The notes under the pieces are model-generated. The model saw only the letters and a program-made list of their open reading frames with translations. It did not search any database and was not told the origin of the DNA. Positions 51,990 to 61,234 of a DNA stretch of 64,000 nucleotides are shown here, piece by piece. Position 1 is the stretch's first letter, and each line of letters opens with the position of its first letter. This stretch comes from Herbaspirillum rubrisubalbicans (GTDB lineage Bacteria > Pseudomonadota > Gammaproteobacteria > Burkholderiales > Burkholderiaceae_D), in contig NZ_CP024996.1 in the NCBI RefSeq assembly GCF_003719195.1, forward strand, positions 2,976,001 to 3,040,000. The letters are read 5' to 3'. A program made the translations under genes and the position numbers.

Positions 51990-53003
51990 TCAGGTCGGTT
52001 TTTTTAGCGGGGCCGTCGAGCCCCGCAGTTGCAGTTGCGGCGCCACCGTTTCGCGGCGCGCAGGCAGGCTGGGGTCGGCAATGCGTTCCAGCAGGAACTG
52101 CGCCGTCAGGTTGCCCAGCTTGCGGGTATTCTGTGCCACCGTGGTCAGCGGCGGATGGACGAATTGCGCCAGTTCGATATCGTCAAAGCCCACCACCGAC
52201 AACTGGCCCGGCACCTCGATCTGCAATTCACCCGCGGCCCGCAATACGCCGATGGCCATCATGTCGTTGCAGCAGAAGATGGCATCCGGCCGCAGCTCGA
52301 GCGCACGATCTCGCAGCAGATGCATGGCCGCCTGGTAACCACCGATGCCGCTGAAGTCGGCGTGCAGCAGGTCGCTGTCGGCTACCGTCAGACCGCCCTC
52401 TTGCAGCGTCTGGCGGAAGCCATGGACACGTTCATCGGACAATTCCAACCCATTGGGACCGGCGATGCAGGCCACGTGGCGGCGCTGCAATTGCAGCAGA
52501 TGGCGCGCAGCCAGGCTGCCGCCCAGGGCGTTGTCGGTACTGACCAGGTCGATGTCCAGTTCCTTGGGCGCACGGTCCAGCAGCACGGTGGGAATATCGA
52601 GCTTGCCGTTGGGCTTGAGATCAGCCTGGTTCAGGGTGGCGAGGATGAGTCCATCGCAGCGCTTGGTCTGCAACACTTGCAGGTAGTCGCGCTGCTTGGC
52701 GGGGTCATCGTCGGAATTGCAGAGAATGACGCTGTAGCCAGCCCCATAGCAATGGTCCTCGATCCCGCGCGCCAATTCCGAGAAGTACGGGTTGGTGTTG
52801 TTGGGAATGATGAGGCCAATACTGCCGGTGACCTTGCTGCGCAAGGAACGCGCCAGGGCGCTGGGCACGTAGTCCAGCTCCTTGACTGCGGCCAGCACGC
52901 GCTCGCGGGCGTCGGCGCTGACCGGACGCGTCTGGTTGAGCACGTGCGAGACCGTGGTGTAGGACACCCCGGCCAGCCTGGCGACATCCTTGATGGTCGA
53001 CAT
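51990..53003 (-). CDS. rbsR: LacI-family repressor of the ribose operon
   Basis: A 337-residue LacI/GalR repressor: helix-turn-helix MSTIKDVARLAGVSYTTVSHVLNQ at the N-terminus, hinge helix ALARSLRS and a periplasmic-binding-like core for ribose. It is inside the operon it should control, between rbsC and rbsK (12- and 16-base gaps). The GCGCAAACGTTTGCGC palindrome upstream of rbsB is its obvious operator. Confidence 0.93.
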   Translation of the reverse strand: MSTIKDVARLAGVSYTTVSHVLNQTRPVSADARERVLAAVKELDYVPSALARSLRSKVTGSIGLIIPNNTNPYFSELARGIEDHCYGAGYSVILCNSDDDPAKQRDYLQVLQTKRCDGLILATLNQADLKPNGKLDIPTVLLDRAPKELDIDLVSTDNALGGSLAARHLLQLQRRHVACIAGPNGLELSDERVHGFRQTLQEGGLTVADSDLLHADFSGIGGYQAAMHLLRDRALELRPDAIFCCNDMMAIGVLRAAGELQIEVPGQLSVVGFDDIELAQFVHPPLTTVAQNTRKLGNLTAQFLLERIADPSLPARRETVAPQLQLRGSTAPLKKPT

Positions 53004-53015
53004 GGCGGCTAATGC

Positions 53016-53999
53016 TCAGCGGGCGTGGCGTTGGCCGCGACGGCGGTAGGTGTCCAGGATCACGGCCACCACGATGACCGCACCGGTGATGATGCGCTTC
53101 ATCGGCTCGCTCACGCCGACCTGGGCCAGACCGGCTTCCAGTACCGAGATGATCAACACGCCGATGAAGGTGCTCACGACCGAACCGCGACCGCCCATCA
53201 GGCTGGTGCCGCCGATGACCACGGCGGCAATCACTTGCAGTTCCATGCCCACGCCACCGTTGGGGTCGGCCGCTTCCAGACGCGACACCTGGAATAGCGC
53301 GGCGATGCCGGCCAGCGCGCCCATCAGGGCGAAGGCCAGAATCTTGCTGGGATTGGGGTTCACCCCCGACAACCGCACCGCTTCTTCATTGGTACCGATA
53401 CCGATCCAGTAGCGGCCCAGCACGGTGCGGGTCAAGACCAGTTGAGCAATGATGACGATGGCAATGGCCGACAGGAAAGCCGGCGACATCCCGAACAGAA
53501 TGGGCGAACTGATCACGTCCACTGCACTGCCGATGTATTCGGTGCGCGAATTGGTGACCTGGTAGGCCAGGCCGCGGGCGATTTCCAGCACACCCAGCGA
53601 GACGATGAAGGAAGGAATGCGCCAGTGCACCGCGACCATGCCGGTCAGCGTGCCGCATAGGGCAGCCACCACCACGCCCAGAGGGGCGGCGGCATACAGC
53701 GGCCAGCCCCAGCGCACCATGGCCATGGAAAGCATGGAGGCCGCCAGCGCCATCACCGAGCCGACCGAGAGGTCGATGCCGCCGATGATGAGGATGAAGG
53801 TCATGCCCACCGACATCACCACCAGCGGCGGAATGTCATTGGAGAGCGTAATGAAGGTCGCGGCGCTGAGGAAGTTTTCGCTCAGGAAGGCGAACATCAC
53901 GCACATCGCCAGCAGGGCTGCGATCAGTCCCAGGTAGTTCTTGACACCGGCCAGGTAGGCCGCTTGCCGGCTGGCGGCGGGGGTAGAGGAAGTTTGCAT
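53016..53999 (-). CDS. rbsC: Ribose ABC transporter permease
   Basis: A 327-residue inner-membrane permease with about nine hydrophobic segments, including FILIIGGIDLSVGSVMALAA and the conserved GGTSLMGGRGSVVSTFIGVLII of the RbsC/XylH family. It forms the membrane channel with RbsA and receives ribose from RbsB. 50 bases after rbsA. Confidence 0.94.
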   Translation of the reverse strand: MQTSSTPAASRQAAYLAGVKNYLGLIAALLAMCVMFAFLSENFLSAATFITLSNDIPPLVVMSVGMTFILIIGGIDLSVGSVMALAASMLSMAMVRWGWPLYAAAPLGVVVAALCGTLTGMVAVHWRIPSFIVSLGVLEIARGLAYQVTNSRTEYIGSAVDVISSPILFGMSPAFLSAIAIVIIAQLVLTRTVLGRYWIGIGTNEEAVRLSGVNPNPSKILAFALMGALAGIAALFQVSRLEAADPNGGVGMELQVIAAVVIGGTSLMGGRGSVVSTFIGVLIISVLEAGLAQVGVSEPMKRIITGAVIVVAVILDTYRRRGQRHAR

Positions 54000-54049
54000 C
54001 TGTGTGGTTGATTCTTGGCAGTTGATAGTCGGGCCGCAGTGCGCCCGGT

Positions 54050-55618
54050 TCAGGCCGTATTGCCGGCCACATGCGCCGCTTCGGCGGCTTCCTGGCGTCC
54101 CACGTAACCGCTGAAGGCGGCGGCCAGGATGCGTTCCTGCGACCAGTCGTCCCGGCTGAAGGTCTCGGCAATGCGACCAGCGCTCATCACCGCGATGCGG
54201 TCGCAGATCTGCATCAGTTCGCGCAGGTCGCTGGAGACCACCAGCAAGCCCTTGCCTTGCGCGGCCAGTTCGGCGAAGAGACGATAGATATCGGACTTGG
54301 CGCCGATGTCGATGCCCCGGGTCGGTTCATCGAACAACATGATGGGGCAATCGCGATACAGCCAGCGGGCGATCACCACCTTTTGCTGGTTGCCGCCCGA
54401 CAGCTCACCGGCTGCTTGAGCCACGCTGCCGCTGCGGATGCGCAGCTTCTTGACGAACTCGCCAGCCACCTTGGCTTCGGCGACATGGTCCAACATGCCA
54501 GCGCGGCTGACCTGCCCCAGGTTGGCCAGAGAGGTATTGACGCTGATGGCTTGCGGCAGCAGCAAGCCCTGCCCTTTGCGGTCTTCGGTGACCATGGCGA
54601 TGCCGGCCTTGACCGCATCCTTGGGGCTGCGGATGCGAGCGGGCTGTTGGCTGTCGCCGATGAAGACTTCCCCCTGGTCGGCGCGGTCGGCACCGAAGAT
54701 CAGGCGCAGCAGTTCGGTGCGGCCCGAGCCGATCAGGCCGGCAATGCCCAGCACTTCGCCGGAATGCAAGGCCAGGCTGGCCGGCCGCACCAGCGGTGCC
54801 CGCCCCAGGCCACGGATGCGCAGCAAGGGTGCGCCGATACGGCGATGCTCGGCGTCCAGATCGACCTTGGTCAATTCACCCGCCATCAATTGCACCAGTT
54901 GTTCGGTGGAATAACGGCCGATGTCGTCGTTGCAGACCAGCTTGCCATCGCGCAGCACCACGATGCGGTCGGCGATGCGCTTCAATTCTTCCAGGCGGTG
55001 CGAGATGTAGATGATGGCCACGCCTTCGGCACGCAGGCGCTCGATGCGCGAGAACAGCAGTTCCACCTCGCGGTTGGTCAGCATGGCCGTGGGTTCGTCC
55101 AGGATCAGGCAGCGGCAGCTACCGATCAGGTTGCGCGCGATCTCGACCATCTGCTGGTGACCCAGGCCCAGGTCTCCGACCGGCGTCCACGGATCCAGCT
55201 CCCCCAGCCCCACCACTTCCATCTGCGCACGGGCAGCTTCGGCCAGCTTCTTGCGGTCGATCCAGCCGAAGCGGCGTGGCAGCTTTTCCAGGAACAGGTT
55301 TTCGGCGATCGACAGGGTGGGAATCAGGTTCAATTCCTGCATCACCATGCGGATCCCCAGGCCTTCTGCCTGGGTACGCGAGACCGGTGCAAAGGGCTGG
55401 CCGTCCAGCGTCATGGCACCGGCGCTGGCATCGACCAGGCCGCAGATGATCTTGGAGAGCGTACTCTTGCCGGCGCCGTTTTCGCCGGTCAGTGCCAGCA
55501 CCTGGCCCGGATGCAGATCCAGGTCGATGCCGTCGAGCACCGGTGCGGCGTAGCTCTTGCCAATGCCGGACAATGTCAGCAGGGGCGAGCCTTGGGAGGG
55601 GGAATCGTTGGGCTGCAT
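54050..55618 (-). CDS. rbsA: Ribose ABC transporter ATPase (tandem domains)
   Basis: A 522-residue protein with two ABC domains. The first has Walker A GENGAGKST and Walker B CLILDEPTA; the second has signature LSGGNQQKVVIARWL and Walker B IMLFDEPTRGIDIGAKSD, with a weaker Walker A (GLIGSGRTEL), the usual asymmetry of sugar importers. Start ATG at 55618 begins MQPNDSPSQG; the ribosome site is weak, and longer in-frame starts run into the rbsB end region. 91 bases after rbsB. Confidence 0.93.
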   Translation of the reverse strand: MQPNDSPSQGSPLLTLSGIGKSYAAPVLDGIDLDLHPGQVLALTGENGAGKSTLSKIICGLVDASAGAMTLDGQPFAPVSRTQAEGLGIRMVMQELNLIPTLSIAENLFLEKLPRRFGWIDRKKLAEAARAQMEVVGLGELDPWTPVGDLGLGHQQMVEIARNLIGSCRCLILDEPTAMLTNREVELLFSRIERLRAEGVAIIYISHRLEELKRIADRIVVLRDGKLVCNDDIGRYSTEQLVQLMAGELTKVDLDAEHRRIGAPLLRIRGLGRAPLVRPASLALHSGEVLGIAGLIGSGRTELLRLIFGADRADQGEVFIGDSQQPARIRSPKDAVKAGIAMVTEDRKGQGLLLPQAISVNTSLANLGQVSRAGMLDHVAEAKVAGEFVKKLRIRSGSVAQAAGELSGGNQQKVVIARWLYRDCPIMLFDEPTRGIDIGAKSDIYRLFAELAAQGKGLLVVSSDLRELMQICDRIAVMSAGRIAETFSRDDWSQERILAAAFSGYVGRQEAAEAAHVAGNTA

Positions 55619-55709
55619 GGTTCTGTAGCGCGCAAGAAGGGAGGAACAAAGCCCTGCACCCGGCAGCGGGCGCAGGTACTCTGCAGAGAAGACGCGAGGA
55701 GCGTCGGTA

Positions 55710-56654
55710 TTACTTGGTGACCAGCGAGACCTTGGTCTCGACCACGCCACCCAGGGCGCTTTGCGGCTTTTTCTCGGAGAGCGCCTTCAAGGCGGTCTCG
55801 ATGCCGAAGACAGCTTGCTGCTGGGCAAACTGGTCGACGGTGGCCAGCACGCGGCCATCCTTCAACATCGGCTTGATGGCGTTGATATTGTCGTAGCCCA
55901 CCAGCAGCACCTTGCCGGTCTTGCCCGCAGCGCGGATGGCAGCCACGGCGCCCAGCGCCATGTTGTCGTTACCGGCCAGGATGGCCTTGATGTCCGGGTG
56001 GGCGTTGAGGATCGAGGCGGCGACCTTATTGCCCTGGTCGATTTCCCACTGACCCGACTGCACGGTCACCACGTTGGCGCCGACGTCCTTCATGGCGTCC
56101 TGGAAGCCCAGGGTACGCTGCTGTGCATTGAAGGTGGTGGACACGCCTTCGATGATGGCGACCTTGTCACCCTTTTGCAGTTGCTTGCCCAGGTAGTCGC
56201 CGGCCAGCTTGGCGCCCTTGCGATTGTCGGGGCCGACGAACGGCACGGTGATCCCCTTTTCCTTCAGGGCGGCATCGTCCAGCTTGTTGTCGATGTTGAC
56301 CACGATGATGCCGGCGTCGATGGCCTTCTTGACCACCGGCACCAGGGCCTTGGAGTCAGCCGGGGCGATCACCAGAGCATTGACCTTGGAGACGATCATC
56401 TGCTCGACGATCTTGATCTGGTTGGCGGTATCCTGCTCATCCTTGATGCCGTTGGCAATCAGGTCGAACTTGCCGGCATTGGCCTTCTGGTAGTCGCGGG
56501 CACCGTTCTCCATGTTCAGGAAGAACTCGTTGGCCAGCGACTTCATGACCAGCGCCACCTTGGGCTTGGCCGGGGTCTGTGCCATGGCGGCACCGGGGAG
56601 AACTGCACAAGCCAGAGCGGCGATGGCGAAATGACGGCGGGTGAATTTGTTCAT
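55710..56654 (-). CDS. rbsB: Ribose periplasmic binding protein
   Basis: A 314-residue binding protein. MNKFTRRHFAIAALACAVLPGAAMA is a signal peptide with a twin-arginine pair followed by the mature RbsB fold (PKVALVMKSLANEFFLNMENGA, GNDNMALGAVAAIRAAGK, VATVDQFAQQQAVFG). The RR pair is near the start but the hydrophobic core looks Sec-like. GGAG precedes the ATG at 9 bases. First gene of rbsBACRKD and directly after the palindromic operator. Confidence 0.94.
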   Translation of the reverse strand: MNKFTRRHFAIAALACAVLPGAAMAQTPAKPKVALVMKSLANEFFLNMENGARDYQKANAGKFDLIANGIKDEQDTANQIKIVEQMIVSKVNALVIAPADSKALVPVVKKAIDAGIIVVNIDNKLDDAALKEKGITVPFVGPDNRKGAKLAGDYLGKQLQKGDKVAIIEGVSTTFNAQQRTLGFQDAMKDVGANVVTVQSGQWEIDQGNKVAASILNAHPDIKAILAGNDNMALGAVAAIRAAGKTGKVLLVGYDNINAIKPMLKDGRVLATVDQFAQQQAVFGIETALKALSEKKPQSALGGVVETKVSLVTK

Positions 56655-56691
56655 CTGGGTCTCCAGTATTGATGTTGCCGGCGTTTCCAAG

Positions 56692-56728
56692 AAAATAGAC
56701 GCCGTTATCGATGCGCAAACGTTTGCGC
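56692..56728 (-). promoter_or_regulatory. rbs promoter with RbsR operator
   Basis: GCGCAAACGTTTGCGC (56713-56728) is a perfect 16-bp LacI-type palindrome 59 bases before rbsB. On the minus strand TTTGCG inside it (56714-56719) and TATTTT (56692-56697), 16 bases apart, could be the -35 and -10, so RbsR binding would block polymerase. Confidence 0.75.
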
Positions 56729-57073
56729 GGATGGGAGAATAGCACCGTGAAATCAGAAAATAAAGCTGCGGTGCAGCTTTTTTCATCTCGCGTTCAGTAC
56801 AAGGGAAGTTTGATGCAGGCTGCCAGTCCCTGGAAAGCAAGACGGCAGAGAGCATCGCAACAAGATGCTCCCCGCCGCCCGGGAGAAAAAAGGCATGTGA
56901 GATGACATTAACGGGGTACCAGCGCAGCACCGCTCCCATGTCCGCACCCGTGCGCAGGATGGGCGGCGGCATACTTCAGGCCGGCACTGGTTCTTTGTCC
57001 CGGCGTGGCGTCGCCGACGGCACGGCATCAGGCGCGTGCCGATGTTCGCTCCGGGAAATTCAGGAAAAGAGGA

Positions 57074-57205
57074 TCAGTGACTGAAATGAGTGCGCCGCCA
57101 GACGTAGGCACCGAAGGCACAGCTGCCCACGACAACGTACATCAGGTACCACACCAGCGCCTGGCCGCCATAGGCCATGAGCAATTCAACCAGTTTCATG
57201 TTCAT
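57074..57205 (-). CDS. 43-residue single-span membrane protein
   Basis: Starts ATG at 57205 after an excellent ribosome site (GGAGGAG, 6 bases) and ends in TGA at 57074-57076. The product MNMKLVELLMAYGGQALVWY... has one membrane segment (about residues 14-36) and a basic, aromatic C-tail (WRRTHFSH). It lies alone between the divergent-facing rbs promoter and nhaA; 57206-57218 is the ribosome site. The size and shape recall small regulatory subunits of membrane enzymes (for example CydX-like proteins), but no partner is adjacent and no family is recognised. Confidence 0.7.
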   Translation of the reverse strand: MNMKLVELLMAYGGQALVWYLMYVVVGSCAFGAYVWRRTHFSH

Positions 57206-57218
57206 GCTTGTCTCCTCC

Positions 57219-57695
57219 AGCTTTTGATGACCGGACTGTTATTCGCCCGGCTTATGGCCCCAAGGGGTGAAATATCTAAACGACAATATCCCCGACTTGC
57301 TGCGGATGCTGTTGCCAGCAATCTTGGCCTTAGTGCCCTTCCACACCGCGCCACGACAGTCCGTGCAAGCATCTTGCTACTGCCAAAAGATGATGTAAAG
57401 CATACATTGTTTTGCAGAGCAACAATCCAAGCCAGAGCTTACGCTCGCCATTGCGCAATCCTGAACAATGGCTTCGCAATATGAAAGCCGACCAGTCCTG
57501 ACGGGCTCTTTAGGGGTAAAAACGCACTAACGGTGTGCAGATACTTATTTTTTGATTAATTTTTTGCGTCGCAAAACCGAAAGTTGGAAAATCGTCGCCA
57601 AATGACGACTCGATGTGTCTTCTGGGGGATTTTGTGATGTTTTTGGGCGGCATCGTGCATCGGTCAGACCAGTAGAACGAAGACCGCCCTGATGT
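57219..57695. other. 477-bp intergenic region upstream of the small membrane protein gene
   Basis: No protein-like frame is convincing on either strand. The part 57535-57580 is AT-rich and contains TTTTGCG-T-CGCAAAA (57562-57576), a 15-bp palindrome. The region must hold the promoter for the 43-residue gene (minus strand) and the end of the nhaA transcript. Confidence 0.4.
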
Positions 57696-58892
57696 TCACG
57701 CCGCTGATATCTCTTTGCGCCACAAGACCAGCGTGCCCAACAGTCCCGCCAGGATGGAGCCGCCCAGCACACCCAGCTTGAGCTTGGCTTCGAAATCCGG
57801 GCTCAAGCCCTGGAAGGCCAGGCCGCCGATGAACAGACTCATCGTGAAGCCGATACCGCACAACATGCACACACCGATGAATTGCCGTGTACTGGCCCCG
57901 CTAGGCGCGGCCGCCAGGCCGCTGCGTATCATCAGCCAGGCGGCACCGAATACGCCGACGGTCTTGCCCAGCACCAGCCCGGCGGCAATGCCCAGCGGGA
58001 TCGCTTCAAACAGGTTGGACAGCGACATGCCCTGCAAGGACACCCCGGCATTGGCAAAGGCGAACATGGGCAACACCAGGAAGGCCACCCAGGGGTGCAG
58101 GCCATGCTCCAGGGCGCCGGCCAGCGGCTCGCCCTCCTTATCACGCATGGGAATGGCCAGCGCGGTCACCACCCCGGCCAGGGTGGCGTGGATGCCGGAC
58201 TTGAGCACGCAGATCCAGACCACCAGGCCGACCAGAATATAGACATCGGCACGCCGCACGCCGCTGCGATTGAACAGCAGCAGCAACAGCGTGCCCACCC
58301 CGGCTGCCCCCAGCATGGCCAGCGACAGGTGATCGGTGTAGAACAGTGCGATCACCACGATGGCCCCCAGGTCGTCGATGATAGCCACCGCCGTCAGGAA
58401 CACCTTCAGGGAAGTTGGCACGCGCGAGCCCAGCAGCATAACGATGCCGATGGCAAAGGCGATGTCAGTGGCAGCCGGAATGGCCCAACCGCGCAGGGCC
58501 ACCGGGTCGCCCAGGTTGATGAGGGCGTAGATGCCGGCCGGCACCAACATGCCGCCCAGGGCTGCCGCAGCGGGCAGGATGGCCTGCTTGCGCGAGGCCA
58601 GTTCGCCCTCGACGAATTCGCGCTTGATTTCCAGTCCGACCAGGAAGAAGAACACCGCCATCCACAGATCATTGACCCACAGCAGCAAGGGTTTAGAGAG
58701 CACGATCAGGCCACCGATGTCGACCGTTCCCTGGATCCGGGTAAAGCCCTCGTAAGCCTGGCGCCAGCCGCTGTTGCTGACCACCAGGGCCAACACGGCG
58801 GCGATCGCCAGCACGATGCCGCCAGCGGCTTCATGGGCAAAAAATCGGGTGAAGGCGTTACCGCCTTGGGCCTGGTGAGGGGTCTTGGTCAA
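57696..58892 (-). CDS. nhaA: Na+/H+ antiporter NhaA
   Basis: A 398-residue antiporter with about 12 hydrophobic segments. The ion-binding aspartate pair is in VFLTAVAIIDDLGAIVVIALFYT and the DIAFAIGIVMLLGSRVP helix-break assembly is intact, as in E. coli NhaA. It exchanges 2 H+ for Na+ for salt and pH tolerance. The start is TTG at 58892 with a perfect AAGGAG 6 bases before it; no ATG is nearby in frame, so translation from TTG is likely. Confidence 0.94.
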   Translation of the reverse strand: MTKTPHQAQGGNAFTRFFAHEAAGGIVLAIAAVLALVVSNSGWRQAYEGFTRIQGTVDIGGLIVLSKPLLLWVNDLWMAVFFFLVGLEIKREFVEGELASRKQAILPAAAALGGMLVPAGIYALINLGDPVALRGWAIPAATDIAFAIGIVMLLGSRVPTSLKVFLTAVAIIDDLGAIVVIALFYTDHLSLAMLGAAGVGTLLLLLFNRSGVRRADVYILVGLVVWICVLKSGIHATLAGVVTALAIPMRDKEGEPLAGALEHGLHPWVAFLVLPMFAFANAGVSLQGMSLSNLFEAIPLGIAAGLVLGKTVGVFGAAWLMIRSGLAAAPSGASTRQFIGVCMLCGIGFTMSLFIGGLAFQGLSPDFEAKLKLGVLGGSILAGLLGTLVLWRKEISAA

Positions 58893-58971
58893 TGCCGGCT
58901 CCTTGTTGTCGTTTGCAAAACAAGGCCTGACTGTAACAAAGGCGGCAGTATTTCTCCAGGCTTCTTGCCGT

Positions 58972-59898
58972 CTAGTTCACGGGCAACACCCGGTCACCCG
59001 ATGCGGCCACGCAACCATCGGCAATGCGACTCCAGCCTGGGTGAACCACGATGTGCTCTTCGTTCATGCACAGTTCGACGCGGTAGCTCTCTGGATCACG
59101 GCGGTGAATGAAGGACTCGATCGAGGCCGGCATGGTGACCTGATACAAGTTCTTCTCCAAGTTGACCGCAGGGTGATCCTCGTCGTGCAGCAGCGGGATG
59201 AAATGGCTGGCCCACATCAGATAGTCGTGCTGCACCTCGATATCGGTGGGCCGGTAATCGCTCTGGCGCAACCACTGCTGAGCTGCGGCCCGCACATCAT
59301 CCTTCAGACTCAACTGGCCCCAGGCAAAGGCCAGCATCTCCATGAGCCACTGGTTGCAGTTCTGGAACTGGGTGGAAAAGGGATAGGCATTGGCACTGTA
59401 GTGCTGCCCCAGCAGGTGGCTGGACAGGGTGTCATCCAAGGCAGCCCGGCGCATCTCCAGCCCCAGTGTCCCCGGTACAAAGACCAGCGAAACGTAGGCC
59501 ATGGACGCGCTATCGTTATCGAGCAGAAAGCCGGCGATACCCTGGTCGAAGATATCCGGTTTGTCTTTCTCGCACTGGTAGAAAAGTTGGCGCACGCGCC
59601 ATGAAGAAGATTGGTTGGAATCATTACGGATGGCCAGTCCGGCATGGGAATAGCGGATCTGGAAGCGATCCAGATTGATGGCCGAACGCGAGATGATGGC
59701 ACTGCCCTCCCCCGAGCGCTGCAGTTCATCGCGCACGGTGGCCGCCAGCAGTAGCAGGCGGTTCTTCTGGGCCGCGCTCAGTTCCAGGGTCTGGTCGCAA
59801 TAGACGAACAGATTGGCGCCGTGCGCCGGCGCCATGGCGCCCAGGCATAATACGCAAAGGACCGCCAGCAGCCAGGCACGGCACCAGGACAAGCTCAT
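58972..59898 (-). CDS. DUF2145 family exported protein
   Basis: A 308-residue protein with a signal peptide (WLLAVLCVLCLGAMAPAHG, cleavage near residue 28) and five or six cysteines in the mature chain. The sequence (CDQTLELSAAQKNRLLLLAA, MAYVSLVFVPGTLGLEMRRAALDD, NCNQWLMEMLAFAW) is DUF2145, whose NCNxW-like segment suggests a papain-like fold. The ATG at 59898 has GGTGG at 8 bases. Follows a small secreted protein gene by 19 bases, presumably one transcript. Function unknown. Confidence 0.82.
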   Translation of the reverse strand: MSLSWCRAWLLAVLCVLCLGAMAPAHGANLFVYCDQTLELSAAQKNRLLLLAATVRDELQRSGEGSAIISRSAINLDRFQIRYSHAGLAIRNDSNQSSSWRVRQLFYQCEKDKPDIFDQGIAGFLLDNDSASMAYVSLVFVPGTLGLEMRRAALDDTLSSHLLGQHYSANAYPFSTQFQNCNQWLMEMLAFAWGQLSLKDDVRAAAQQWLRQSDYRPTDIEVQHDYLMWASHFIPLLHDEDHPAVNLEKNLYQVTMPASIESFIHRRDPESYRVELCMNEEHIVVHPGWSRIADGCVAASGDRVLPVN

Positions 59899-59917
59899 GC
59901 AATAGCCACCGGCAACG

Positions 59918-60385
59918 TTACTGCAACACCACTTGCCGGGCAGGAAGATCGCCCATCCATTGATCGTTGAGGACCACCACGAAAGGCTGGGTCTCGTAGC
60001 GCTGGTAGAACGCCAGGCCATAGGGCTTGGGCATCGCGGTCACGGTTTGCCCCACGCCGAGATTGACCTGCGCGTAGTCATGCGCAGTCAGGTACAGGTA
60101 AAGGTCCGGGCGTGGCTCATCGCCCTGGGCGCGCAATGAGAGTCGCATCTGATCCTCGCGATCCTCGGCGACCCTGATATCGGTCACCTGGTAGGCACCA
60201 TGTGCCAGCTTGGCCAGCGCCAACCCGGTCGAAGCAATTGCACTCAAGCTCTCGGAGACACTGGTCACGGTACCGCTGACGCTCAGCGAGACCGAGGTTG
60301 ACAGACCCTTGGCCAGACCATGCTGAGCGCAAAGCAAGAACACAAGCGCCGTTGCCGACGCGCAGGGCTGATTCAATCTTTTCAT
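59918..60385 (-). CDS. Small exported protein encoded with DUF2145 protein
   Basis: A 155-residue protein with a signal peptide ending near AQHGLA-KGL (about residue 25), a Ser/Thr/Val-rich stretch (residues 28-55) and a beta-rich C-terminal half that contains DLYLYLTAHDYAQVNLGVGQTV. No family recognised. It precedes the DUF2145 gene closely on the same strand, so the two proteins probably act together in the periplasm. The ribosome site before the ATG at 60385 is weak. Confidence 0.7.
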   Translation of the reverse strand: MKRLNQPCASATALVFLLCAQHGLAKGLSTSVSLSVSGTVTSVSESLSAIASTGLALAKLAHGAYQVTDIRVAEDREDQMRLSLRAQGDEPRPDLYLYLTAHDYAQVNLGVGQTVTAMPKPYGLAFYQRYETQPFVVVLNDQWMGDLPARQVVLQ

Positions 60386-60413
60386 GTCATGGAGGACTGC
60401 GTGGTGCGATGGC

Positions 60414-60430
60414 TAGGGCCTGTTCACATT
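60414..60430 (+). repeat. 17-bp copy of the inverted-repeat end found at 43969
   Basis: TAGGGCCTGTTCACATT is identical to the first 17 bases of the repeat arm at 43969-43991. No reverse-complement copy is seen nearby, so this is a solo end in the 336-bp gap 60386-60721. The same gap also has a short tandem CCACTAAC repeat (about 60538-60556) and the usp terminator. Confidence 0.65.
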
Positions 60431-60597
60431 CGGCAAGCCGGATGCACCAGGATCTCATGGGACTGTTTTGGGCGTGAGTCTATCCTGCACGATCAGTCAG
60501 GTCGCAAAACTTTGCACGGACAGAGTGCTGTTAACCGCCACTAACCACCACTAACATCGATTGATGGATTCTTACAGTCATTGACAATCCGTCGGAC

Positions 60598-60633
60598 AAA
60601 AAAAAGGGCCGTCCCTCTCCACAGGAACGGCCC
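60598..60633 (-). terminator. Intrinsic terminator of the universal stress protein gene
   Basis: On the minus strand GGGCCGT (from 60633) pairs with ACGGCCC (to 60606), extended by inner pairs, and is followed directly by eight T (complement of A at 60598-60605). It lies 88 bases after the usp stop at 60722. Confidence 0.85.
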
Positions 60634-60721
60634 GACCCTCCACACCACAAACCTTCATGACGGTTCTTTAAACCGCCCGATGTGCGCTGCTACTGCACAC
60701 ATTCCTTCATCTTTCCTGAAA

Positions 60722-61159
60722 TCAGCGATAAACCAGCACCGGCACCTTGCTATGCGCCAGCAGCTTTTGCGTCTGACTGCCTAGAAGCAAGCGTCCCAGC
60801 GTGGAGCGTGCCTTGGAGGCCATGATGATGGCATCGCAGTGCTCCAACTCGGCCACGCGCATGATTTCTTCGTAGGGGCGACCACCCTGGGCCACCTGCA
60901 CCGTGCAAGGCACGCCTTCTTCGCGCGCCATCGCAGTAATCATCTCGACGCTGGCCAAGGCACGTGCGCGGCCAGCTTCGTCGGTACGCTCGACATCCAC
61001 GCCGACGCTGATTTCAGGAATCGACAGCGCACGCAGATTGCCGGCCACCGACAAGCCAACCAACTTGCTGCCACAGCTCTTGGCCAGGGCGATCGCGGCC
61101 TTCACGGACTCATTGCACAGGCGGGAACCATCGGTTGCCAGCAGGATGTTCTTGAACAT
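60722..61159 (-). CDS. Universal stress protein (UspA family)
   Basis: A 145-residue single-domain Usp: MFKNILLATDGSRLCNESVKAAI at the N-terminus and the C-terminal nucleotide-binding region SKARSTLGRLLLGSQTQKLLAHSKVPVLVYR. The usual G-x2-G-x9-G-S motif is partly changed (first glycine missing), so ATP binding may be altered. The ATG at 61159 follows GAGG at 6 bases; a longer in-frame start is not supported. An ANR/FNR-like box about 76 bases upstream suggests induction at low oxygen. Confidence 0.9.
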   Translation of the reverse strand: MFKNILLATDGSRLCNESVKAAIALAKSCGSKLVGLSVAGNLRALSIPEISVGVDVERTDEAGRARALASVEMITAMAREEGVPCTVQVAQGGRPYEEIMRVAELEHCDAIIMASKARSTLGRLLLGSQTQKLLAHSKVPVLVYR

Positions 61160-61234
61160 GATGACCTCAGCGGGTGACAGACATTGCGTTGATTTCGTAT
61201 GACTGCATCCTAAGCCTCTTGCAGGTGAAGCGAC

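Noticed and set aside
54071..55720. 549-codon plus-strand open frame over rbsA
   Set aside because: Antisense shadow of a clear two-domain ABC ATPase.
60538..60556. Tandem CCACTAAC copies as a CRISPR-like or iteron array
   Set aside because: Only two close copies, without spacers or a replication gene nearby.
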